Shown in pieces: positions 7,145 through 13,887 of a stretch of DNA of 50,277 nucleotides. Under the pieces are notes generated by a model, which worked only from the letters and a program-made list of their open reading frames with translations, was not told where the DNA came from and made no database searches. A program made the position numbers and the translations under genes. Positions within the stretch are counted from its first letter, which is position 1. Every line of letters starts with the position of its first letter. Origin of the DNA: DASRDZ01 sp035569495. Lineage in GTDB: Bacteria; Chloroflexota; Dormibacteria; Aeolococcales; Aeolococcaceae. Location of the stretch: the NCBI GenBank assembly GCA_035569495.1, contig DATMMX010000058.1, forward strand, positions 1 to 50,277, in the 5' to 3' direction.

Positions 7145-8149
7145 CTAGGGCTTGCGGGTCGGCGTCGGCGAGGCGGCGGGCCTGGGCGCCGGCGAGGCGG
7201 GCACGGGACTGGGCGTGGGCGCGTTGACGGTGATCGCGGCGGTGTCGCCGAGGCTCTGCACCTCGCCGCCGGCGTCGGTGAGCTGGCCGGTGACCGCGTA
7301 GCGGCCACCCAGCGCGGTGGGCAGCACCTTGCCGCTGAAGATGATGTTCAGGCTGCCGGGGCGTGAGGCGTTGGCGGGCGGCAGCGTCCAGCCGCCGTAG
7401 TAGACGACCAGGGCGCCGTTGATGGGGTCGACCGGGTTGCTGCGGCTGTAGTTGCCGTCGAGGTGCTCGGTCTTGTCGAAGACCACGCCGCCCGGCAGGG
7501 TGACCAGGATGCCGACGCCGGCCGAGGGGCCGCTCCCCTTGTTGAGCACGCTGACGTGGTAGTGGACCAGGTCGCCGCGCTTCACCGTGGACTCGTCGAC
7601 GGCGATGCTCATGCTGAGGTCGGACGACGCCAGCAGCTTGACGCCCAGGTCCTTGCCGACCGCCTCGTCGTTGCCGTCGCTGAAGACGTGGGGGCTGAGG
7701 TTGTAGGTGCCGGGCTGGCCCGAGGCCTTGGCGACGAAGCTCAGCCGCAGCGTGGCGCGGGCGGGGGTGCCGTCGGCGTTGACCCCGGGCGTGCCCATGG
7801 TCCACTGGCCCCACAGCGGCGAGGCCGTGTCGACCGGCGGGTCGGAGGGCTGGGTGCGAGTGGTCGTCGGGCTGGGGTCGATGCCGGTGGTCGACTGGTA
7901 GCGGAAGGCGCCGGGGAGGTCGACGCGGACGGTCACCCCGGTCGCCTGGCCGGGCCCGTGGTTGGTGACGTCAAGCTCGAAGGGGACGGCGTCGTTGGGC
8001 CGCACCGCGTCCAGCTTGGCGGTGCTGGTCAGGGTGGCGGTGATGTCGGCTCCCGGCGAGCCGCAGGCGCTGAGCAGCGCGGCGAGCGGGAGGGCGGCGA
8101 GGGCGACCAGCAGCGGCGCGGCGGCCCGGCGAGGCCGCCACAGCGACAC
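7145..8149 (-). CDS. Lipoprotein with CARDB/DUF11-like beta-sandwich domains
   Basis: The N-terminus has an Arg-rich start, a hydrophobic stretch and a lipobox (LLSAC), so the protein should be lipidated and anchored outside the membrane. The rest reads as two repeats of a CARDB/DUF11-like fold. Each has a conserved opening such as AVRPNDAVPFELDVTNHG and VKRGDLVHYHVSVLNKG, with similar G-x-L-V-x-L-P-G strands afterwards. The C-terminal ~30 residues are a Pro/Ser/Thr tail. These domains usually serve adhesion or surface display; no enzyme motif is visible. The start is GTG 8149 or TTG 8152; both give the same signal peptide. It begins 8 nt behind maf and is probably co-transcribed with it. Confidence 0.75.
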   Translation of the reverse strand: MSLWRPRRAAAPLLVALAALPLAALLSACGSPGADITATLTSTAKLDAVRPNDAVPFELDVTNHGPGQATGVTVRVDLPGAFRYQSTTGIDPSPTTTRTQPSDPPVDTASPLWGQWTMGTPGVNADGTPARATLRLSFVAKASGQPGTYNLSPHVFSDGNDEAVGKDLGVKLLASSDLSMSIAVDESTVKRGDLVHYHVSVLNKGSGPSAGVGILVTLPGGVVFDKTEHLDGNYSRSNPVDPINGALVVYYGGWTLPPANASRPGSLNIIFSGKVLPTALGGRYAVTGQLTDAGGEVQSLGDTAAITVNAPTPSPVPASPAPRPAASPTPTRKP

Positions 8150-8157
8150 CAAACCGC

Positions 8158-8820
8158 TCAGACCCGCTGGGGGGTCCTGACCGTGGTGAGCGGGCGGCGC
8201 ACCGGACGGGGCGGCGCCAGCGGCACGTCGGGCGCGGCCGGCAGCGGCACCGGGTAGCCCGCCTCGGTCAGCATGCGTAGGGCCATGGCCACGTCGAGGC
8301 CGACGACGGTGTCGACCCGGCCACCCACGGCCTCGACGAAGTCGCTGGCGCCGCCCTGGATGGCGTAGCCCCCGGCCTTGTCGAGCGGTTCACCAGAGGC
8401 GACGTAGGCCTCCAGGTCGGCGTCGGTGAAGGTGCGCATGCGCACCGCGGAGCGGCTCACGGCCAGCGCCTCGGCGCCCTCGGGAGCGGCGATGGCGCAG
8501 ATCCCGGTGAGCACTGTGTGGCGGCAGCCGCGGAGCTGGCTGAGCATCTCGCGCGCCCGGGCCGGCGTGCCCGGCTTGCCCATCGGGCCGCGCGGGCCGA
8601 TGACCATGGTGTCGGCGCCGATCACGAAGGTCCCCGCCGGCTGCTCCTGCGCCACCGCCAACGCCTTCTGCCGCGCCAGGAGCTGCACCGCGAGGTCGGC
8701 GCACATCCCCGGCGGGGGCGCCTGGTCCTCCGGCGGCTCGACCACCGTGAAGCGGATCCCGACGCGGGCGAGAAGCTCGCGGCGGCGCGGACTCGACGAG
8801 GCGAGGACGATCCGGGTCAT
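8158..8820 (-). CDS. maf: Maf-family nucleoside triphosphate pyrophosphatase
   Basis: Maf proteins hydrolyse non-canonical or modified NTPs to NMPs and restrain septum formation when overproduced. The 220-residue protein begins MTRIVLASSSPRRRELL, the phosphate-binding SSSPRR signature. It has GADTMV, GKPGTPARAREML and the C-terminal PLDKAGGYAIQGGASDFVE, all conserved. The last ~35 residues are an extra Pro/Arg-rich tail. I start at the ATG complementing 8818-8820. A 41-residue in-frame extension is unlike the family and is better read as 5' leader. Upstream lies its own promoter (8948-8976). Confidence 0.93.
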   Translation of the reverse strand: MTRIVLASSSPRRRELLARVGIRFTVVEPPEDQAPPPGMCADLAVQLLARQKALAVAQEQPAGTFVIGADTMVIGPRGPMGKPGTPARAREMLSQLRGCRHTVLTGICAIAAPEGAEALAVSRSAVRMRTFTDADLEAYVASGEPLDKAGGYAIQGGASDFVEAVGGRVDTVVGLDVAMALRMLTEAGYPVPLPAAPDVPLAPPRPVRRPLTTVRTPQRV

Positions 8821-8947
8821 GAGCGCGCAGCGAAGGACGGCGGCGAAATGAGCATCGTGTACCAGGGGACGGATGGCGTCTCCCGGCCAGAGGCCAGGGG
8901 GCGGCCCCGGCGCAGCCATGAACGGTTGCGCGGCCGGGTGCAAGGCA

Positions 8948-8976
8948 ATCGTACCAAGTCCCGGCGGTTTCGTCAG
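8948..8976 (-). promoter_or_regulatory. Promoter of maf (CTGACG, 17 bp, TACGAT)
   Basis: The minus strand carries CTGACG (8976-8971), a 17-bp spacer and TACGAT (8953-8948). This predicts a start near 8941 and a ~120-nt leader for maf. It separates maf transcription from the membrane-protein operon ending at 8996. Confidence 0.5.
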
Positions 8977-8995
8977 TCCGCGGAACGGCGCTCAG

Positions 8996-9736
8996 CTAGC
9001 GTGATGCCAGGACAGTCACAACAATCGCGGCAATCGCGGCAGAGATTGCCGCGCAGGCGAGCGGCAGGATGGCGCCGCGGAGCACCCGCCGCACCCCGGC
9101 CAGGACAGCGGCGTACACGGCGACGCCCGCCAGGGCCAGCGCGGCGGCCGCGGCGGCGGGGATGTTCGACCAGCCCGGTGGCGCGAGCAGCACCGCCGCG
9201 ACCAGCGCGGGGACGGCGACCTGCAGGGCGCGCAGGCCTCGGGGGACGCGGGTGCTGTCGAGGTCGCCGAGCACGGGGACGGCGAGCAGGATCGCCGCGG
9301 CGGCGAGGGCCCGGGCGGCCGCCAGGCGCGGGCCGGGCAGGCCGACCACCACCGGGAACGACAGGGTGGCCGCCTGCGCGGCGAGCACCAGGAGCGGGAC
9401 TGAGGCCGCGATCGCCGCCGCCACCCGCGCCCGCGGCCAGCGCGGCGCCGTGCCCAGGGCGATGCCCGCGCCGATCAGGAGGAGGGCGGCGAGCACGTTG
9501 GCCGGCGCGCCGCCCGGGCCGGGCAGCTCGGTGGCCGGCGACTGCGGCAGCGGCACCAGCGCCGCGCCGAAGAGCAGCAGGGCGGCGGCGCTGAGCGCGG
9601 CCGGGGTCCACCGCGAGCCCTGGTGAGCATCGAGCCGCCCCGCCCAGGCCGCGCCCCCCGCCGCCGCGCAGGCGTAGACGCCGCCGGGGAAGAGGGTCAC
9701 GGCGACCACGGCGGCGAACAGTCCGAGCGCGTCCAC
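8996..9736 (-). CDS. Divergent NuoH/HyfC-like membrane protein
   Basis: This 246-residue, almost wholly hydrophobic protein has about eight predicted membrane segments. Its first third has the layout of NuoH/HyfC proteins (a first helix, then AGRLDAHQGSRW where NuoH has its conserved R-x-Q-x-R-x-GP loop, then LLFGAALVPLP). The charged residues that make the quinone chamber in NuoH are mostly missing, and the protein is shorter than the usual ~310-330. It starts with GTG one base after the stop of the preceding NuoN/HyfF-like gene and closes the operon. The assignment rests on position and weak resemblance. It could be an unrelated membrane protein. Confidence 0.5.
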   Translation of the reverse strand: MDALGLFAAVVAVTLFPGGVYACAAAGGAAWAGRLDAHQGSRWTPAALSAAALLLFGAALVPLPQSPATELPGPGGAPANVLAALLLIGAGIALGTAPRWPRARVAAAIAASVPLLVLAAQAATLSFPVVVGLPGPRLAAARALAAAAILLAVPVLGDLDSTRVPRGLRALQVAVPALVAAVLLAPPGWSNIPAAAAAALALAGVAVYAAVLAGVRRVLRGAILPLACAAISAAIAAIVVTVLASR

Positions 9737-9737
9737 C

Positions 9738-10994
9738 TCAGAACCCCACGCCGAAGACGTGGCGGGCGATCGGCTCGGGGGCCAGGCCCAGCCCGAACAG
9801 CGCCGCCACCACCACCCAGCCCAGGGCGCGCCCGGCCATGCCCGCGGGCGGCGTCTCGCGGTGCGGCGAGGTGCCGCGCCCGGCCAGGCCGCGCACCGCC
9901 ACGGCGGTGAGCACGACCACGGCGGCGTAGGCGGGGATGCTCACCCGGTTGCCCGCGGCGCTGAACGCCTGCAGGCACAGGAAGCGGCCCCAGAAGCCGG
10001 GCAGCGGGGGCACGGTGACCAGGCTCAGCCAGGCCATGCGGCGCTGCCGCTCCAGGCCGGCGCGGGCGGGGTTGAGCAGCAGCGGGGCGGCGCAGAGGTG
10101 GGCGAGGACGATCAGGTAGCCGCCCAGCAGCGCGGTGGTGTGCTGGGTGCCCAGGGCGGCGGCGGCGAAGGCGAGGTCGGCGATCAGCACCCGGCCGTAG
10201 GCGGACCGGCGGTCGCGCAACGCCTGGAGGGCGCTGTAGATGGCGGTGACCAGGCCGAGGCCGAGGAGTGTGTTGGCCAGCGGGGTGCGCGTGCCCAGCG
10301 GCTGCGCGGGGAGGAGCAGGCCAACAGTGAAGAGCAAGGCGGGGGCGAGCAGCAGCGCCCACGGGGCCACGTCGGCGCCGCGCAGGGCGCTCATGCCCGC
10401 AGCGGCCCAGCCGCCCAGGGGGACGATGGCCAGGATCGCCGAGATGCCCCCGGCGAGCAGGCCACCGGCCAGGGCGGTGCGGGTGTCGATGGCGGGTCCG
10501 GCGCGCGGGATGAAGGCGGCGGCGGCGAGCAGGGCGGCGGCGCCGAGCCCGGCGACGCGTCCGGCCGCCAGCGAGGCGCGGCCGGGGGCGGCCGCGATCC
10601 AGCGCACCGCCACCGTGGCCACGGCGACGGCGACGGCGACGCTCCAGATGATCGGCACGGTCGCCGACAGCACCACCACCACCGCGGCCCCGGTGACCGC
10701 GGCGGCGACCACCTCACCGCCCTCCAGCCGCGGGGCCAGGGCGAAGGTGGCTGCCAGGGACAGACCGGCGGCGACCAGCAGGCCGACGGCGGGGTGGCCG
10801 AGGGTCAGGCTCGCCCCGTACCCGGCGGCGGAGGTGGGGCCGGGCCAGCGGTCGGAGACGGTCACGGCGAGGCCGAGCAGGCCGGCCAGGGCGGGGGCGA
10901 CGAAGGCCAGGCGGCGCCGGCGCAGCAGGGGCAGCAGGACGGCGGCGAGCACCCCGCAGGCGGCCCACACGGCGGCGTAGACGACCGGACTCAC
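9738..10994 (-). CDS. NuoN/HyfF-like antiporter-family membrane subunit
   Basis: The predicted 418-residue protein has a dozen or so hydrophobic segments. Its C-terminal half has the family's later motifs: NTLLGLGLVTAIYSALQAL, an equivalent of the lgR-lliaDlaf loop, and LVTVPPLPGFWGRFL, which matches the conserved PPl-GFwgKf segment of complex I antiporter-like subunits, with Arg for Lys. The N-terminal half is shorter and less conserved, and the usual TM5 Glu and TM7 Lys cannot be placed. GTG start at 10994 overlaps the previous stop by 4 bp (GTGA). It is probably part of a membrane complex with its neighbours. Confidence 0.68.
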   Translation of the reverse strand: MSPVVYAAVWAACGVLAAVLLPLLRRRRLAFVAPALAGLLGLAVTVSDRWPGPTSAAGYGASLTLGHPAVGLLVAAGLSLAATFALAPRLEGGEVVAAAVTGAAVVVVLSATVPIIWSVAVAVAVATVAVRWIAAAPGRASLAAGRVAGLGAAALLAAAAFIPRAGPAIDTRTALAGGLLAGGISAILAIVPLGGWAAAGMSALRGADVAPWALLLAPALLFTVGLLLPAQPLGTRTPLANTLLGLGLVTAIYSALQALRDRRSAYGRVLIADLAFAAAALGTQHTTALLGGYLIVLAHLCAAPLLLNPARAGLERQRRMAWLSLVTVPPLPGFWGRFLCLQAFSAAGNRVSIPAYAAVVVLTAVAVRGLAGRGTSPHRETPPAGMAGRALGWVVVAALFGLGLAPEPIARHVFGVGF

Positions 10995-11653
10995 GCCGCC
11001 TCCTCCCCGGGACTCTGCACTGGCTGCTGCGGCCGGCGGATCGGCCGCCGGTGCCTGCCGGTCAGCCAGCCGGTCGCCGCCGCGGCCACCGGGGCCAGCC
11101 CCGCTGCCGCCGTCGCCTCGGGCAGCGCCCCCGGACCGGCTTCGAGCAGCCACGCGGTCGCCGCGGCCAGCCCGATCACCGCGGTGGCGATGCCCAGGTC
11201 CTGGAGCGAGCGCGCCCGCAGCAGCCGCAGGCAGCCGATGAACCACATGTAGGCCGCCGCGAACACGGCGCCGTGAGCGGTCGCCTCGCCGCCGACCTGC
11301 ACGTTGAGGCTGACCCACGACGCCGCGGGCAGCGCCAGGGCGGCGCCGATGGCGCGCACGCTGCGTGGCCCGAACAGCGCCGCAGGCGGCGCGACCACCG
11401 GCACCGCCGGGTCGAGCCCGGGCACCCAGCGCATGGCGATGGCGGCGCGCTGTGCCACCGTGCCGGCGACGACCGCGGCCAGCCCGGCCACCAGCGGCAC
11501 CAGCGCCGCCGGGCCGCCCCCGACCTGCGCCGCCGCCGGCGCCAGCCCCAGCCCGACCACCAGCGCCGCCGCCCGCAGCGAGCGCCGCCCGTCGACCATC
11601 GCCGCCACCAGGCCGGCGAAGAAGCCGAGCGTCGCGATCAGCGCCTGACTCAC
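10991..11653 (-). CDS. HyfE-sized membrane protein of the same module
   Basis: This is a 220-residue protein with six or seven hydrophobic segments and a charged Arg/Gln/Pro tail after residue ~195. I do not recognise the sequence directly. Its length, helix count and place between a NuoL/HyfB-like and a NuoN/HyfF-like gene match HyfE, the NuoK-like subunit of hydrogenase-4-type complexes. The segment LRLLRARSLQDLGIATAVIG could correspond to the NuoK-like end of HyfE, but the family's conserved glutamates are not evident. It has a GTG start 10 nt behind the upstream gene and its stop overlaps the downstream start (GTGA). Confidence 0.5.
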   Translation of the reverse strand: MSQALIATLGFFAGLVAAMVDGRRSLRAAALVVGLGLAPAAAQVGGGPAALVPLVAGLAAVVAGTVAQRAAIAMRWVPGLDPAVPVVAPPAALFGPRSVRAIGAALALPAASWVSLNVQVGGEATAHGAVFAAAYMWFIGCLRLLRARSLQDLGIATAVIGLAAATAWLLEAGPGALPEATAAAGLAPVAAAATGWLTGRHRRPIRRPQQPVQSPGEEAA

Positions 11654-11663
11654 CGCGTCCCCC

Positions 11664-13343
11664 TCATCGGAAGATGAACAGGCAGGCGATCACCCCGGCG
11701 ACCACCAGGGCGAGGCCGGGCTGCTCCGCCAGCCAGCCGTCGGAGGCGGCCAGCCAGCGGGTGGCGCGGCCGGCGTTGCGCAGCAGCAGCGACCGTCCCC
11801 ACACCGAGCCGCGCGCCATCGACGGCGCCGCAGGACCGGCGGGCAGCGCCTCGTCGAGCGCCGCGCCGCGCCACTGCGCGAGGCTCGATGCCGACCAGGC
11901 GGTCAGCAGCGCCACCAGCACCGCCAGGGTGAGGTAGCCGCCCGCCCAGCCGGCCCCGGGCAGCCGCGTGGTGGCGACGTCGACGCTGCCCTGCACGGTG
12001 CCGATCGCCGAGGCGACCCGCTCGACGAAGGCGCTCTGCACCAGCCCCGGCAGCAGCGCCGCCAGGAACCCGGCGCCGAGCACCAGCACCGCGTCGGGAC
12101 GCGGCCCGCGCACCCGCCCGGTGGGCGGCTCCTGGGCCAGCGCCGCCCGCGCCGCCATCGCCCCCGCCCCCGCGCTGACCAGTGCCGCCCCACCGAGGAA
12201 GATCGCCACCACCGCGGTGGGCAGCCCGGCCGCGGCCACCGAGCCGGTGCCGAGCAGCACCGCGCTCATCCCGTAGCCGATGGGTAGCCCGCCCATGCTG
12301 GCCAGCGCCGCCGCCCGCACCCACGCAGCCGCGCGCCCCGACCCCTGGTCCCCCGCCACCCCCCAGGCGGGCGCCGCGGCCAGCCCGAGGATCAGCGCGA
12401 AGGCCAGCGCCGCCATCCCCGACAGCGCCGCCGCGGTGCCGATGCCCGACAGGGCGATCACCTCACCCGCCATGGCCACCGCCAGCCCCCGCCCCGCCGC
12501 CGCCGGAACGCGCCAGGCCCGCGCCGCCCGGATCGCACCGAGCAGGGCCGCGGCCAGGCCACCGGCGATGAGCAGGTCGGCGACACCGGTGGCCAGCTGC
12601 GTCCCGGTGACCTGCACCAGCCGCAGCAGCACCAGCAGCCCGCAGGGGATGGCGCCGACCGGCAGCCACGCCGTGCTCGCCGCGCGCCCCACCCGTCCGG
12701 GCAAGGCCGCGGGGGCGAGCAGGCGCACCGCGCCGGTGAACGCCCACGGCCCCGCCAGTCCCCAGCCCATCGCCGCCACCGGGATGGCGCTGAAGTCCGA
12801 CGTCTGCAGCGAGCTCTGCAGCGACACCGCGGCGAGCAGCAGCCCCAGGCTCGACCCGCTCTGCACCGCGAAGGCGACGCGCGAGCGCAGCCGCAGCCGC
12901 GCCGTCGCACCCGCGGCGAGCAGCAGCGCGCCCACGTCGGCGATCTCGATGCCGCCGAAGAGCAGCACCGCGTTGCCCGCCAGCGCGGCCACGTAGGTTC
13001 CTGCCAGACACAGCAACAACGCGCTGCGCTCCAGCGGCTGGCGGCGCCGTTCCGCCAGCGCCAGCAGGGCGATCGCCGACGCCAGCAGGCAGATCACCAA
13101 GGCCGGCGGGTCGGCGCGCGCCACCAGGGGGACGCCGGGTGCGAAGTCGCCGAGGTTGCGCTCGACGCGGGCCGAGGGCAGGATCAGCGTCCCGTCGCTG
13201 AGCAGCAGCGCACCCGCGGCGGCGACGCCCAGCATGGCCAGGAGCCGGGCCGTGCGCGACATCCGCCGCGGCAGCAGGTAGCTGACCAACGCCACGACGA
13301 AGAGCAGGCCGGGAGCGACGAAGAGTCGCAGCCCGGGCGTCAT
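11664..13343 (-). CDS. NuoL/M/HyfB-like antiporter-family membrane subunit with lost proton-channel residues
   Basis: This 559-residue protein has about 14 hydrophobic segments. It matches the proton-translocating antiporter family of complex I, Mrp antiporters and group 4 hydrogenases at several points. GGIEIADVGALLLAAG sits where these proteins have the W-E-L segment, and keeps the TM5 Glu. LLGAIRAARAWRVPAAAGRGLAVAMAG corresponds to the lgAl-Al-q-DiKrllAySt region. LASMGGLPIGYGMSAVLL corresponds to LSlaGlPPf-GFwgK. In the last two the conserved lysines are absent, and the TM7 Lys looks replaced by Arg (GAVRLLAP). It starts 40 nt after the zinc-ribbon gene. The family is likely; activity as a proton pump is doubtful. 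Confidence 0.7.
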   Translation of the reverse strand: MTPGLRLFVAPGLLFVVALVSYLLPRRMSRTARLLAMLGVAAAGALLLSDGTLILPSARVERNLGDFAPGVPLVARADPPALVICLLASAIALLALAERRRQPLERSALLLCLAGTYVAALAGNAVLLFGGIEIADVGALLLAAGATARLRLRSRVAFAVQSGSSLGLLLAAVSLQSSLQTSDFSAIPVAAMGWGLAGPWAFTGAVRLLAPAALPGRVGRAASTAWLPVGAIPCGLLVLLRLVQVTGTQLATGVADLLIAGGLAAALLGAIRAARAWRVPAAAGRGLAVAMAGEVIALSGIGTAAALSGMAALAFALILGLAAAPAWGVAGDQGSGRAAAWVRAAALASMGGLPIGYGMSAVLLGTGSVAAAGLPTAVVAIFLGGAALVSAGAGAMAARAALAQEPPTGRVRGPRPDAVLVLGAGFLAALLPGLVQSAFVERVASAIGTVQGSVDVATTRLPGAGWAGGYLTLAVLVALLTAWSASSLAQWRGAALDEALPAGPAAPSMARGSVWGRSLLLRNAGRATRWLAASDGWLAEQPGLALVVAGVIACLFIFR

Positions 13344-13383
13344 CCTCCGGCGGCGGCGCGCACCGCCGCCACCCCCGGCGCGC

Positions 13384-13887
13384 TCAGGACGACGCCGCCC
13401 GTCCCGACCGACCGAAGCTCTGCAGGCCCACCTCCTCGGCGCAGTAGGGACAGACGTGCCAGCCCAGCCGCAGCCACTTGCCGCACGACCCGCAGCGCCG
13501 CGCGAACTGGGTGCGGCAGTACGGGCAGATGACGAAGTCCTGCTCGATCTCGCGGCCGCACTTGGGGCAGGGACGCACCGTCGGCGTCTCGACGATCTCC
13601 TCTTCGGCGAGCGCCTGCTCCTCCAACTGCAGCGCGCGTTCCTCGTCGAGGGTGCGCGGCGGCCGGATCACCAGGTAGAGCAGCACGCCGAGGAACGGCA
13701 GGGCCAGCCCGATCAGCCCGGCGAAGAGCGCGAAGAGCCAGGACTCGCTGCGCCGCCGCGCGTCGCGCACCACCCAGAAGGCGACGGCGACGTAGAGCAC
13801 GGTGAAGTAGATGCCCGCGGCGACGACGCCGATGAGGATGCCGCCGTTGCTGGAGTCGATCAGCGCGCCGAGCGGGGGCGCGCTCAT
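13384..13887 (-). CDS. Membrane protein with C-terminal double zinc ribbon
   Basis: The predicted 167-residue protein has two transmembrane helices (about residues 15-40 and 48-72), then an acidic Glu-rich linker and a Cys-rich end. The end has four CxxC pairs: CPKCGREI, CPYCRTQF, CGSCGKW and CPYCAEE. They make two zinc ribbons (DZR/zinc-ribbon-15 type). Proteins of this shape, with a short phospholipase D-nuclease-like membrane part and zinc ribbons, are common in Actinobacteria and Chloroflexota, but their role is unknown. The ATG overlaps the valS stop as ATGA, so it is translated from the valS mRNA, ahead of the Hyf/Nuo-like genes. Confidence 0.78.
   Translation of the reverse strand: MSAPPLGALIDSSNGGILIGVVAAGIYFTVLYVAVAFWVVRDARRRSESWLFALFAGLIGLALPFLGVLLYLVIRPPRTLDEERALQLEEQALAEEEIVETPTVRPCPKCGREIEQDFVICPYCRTQFARRCGSCGKWLRLGWHVCPYCAEEVGLQSFGRSGRAASS

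Noticed and set aside
8821..8943. 41-residue N-terminal extension of Maf
   Set aside because: Not family-like; a good promoter at 8948-8976 places this segment in the 5' leader.
9759..11252. Plus-strand ORF opposite the Hyf/Nuo-like genes
   Set aside because: Gly/Gln/His-rich product with no structure; the minus strand shows clean hydrophobic segments and overlapping starts/stops.
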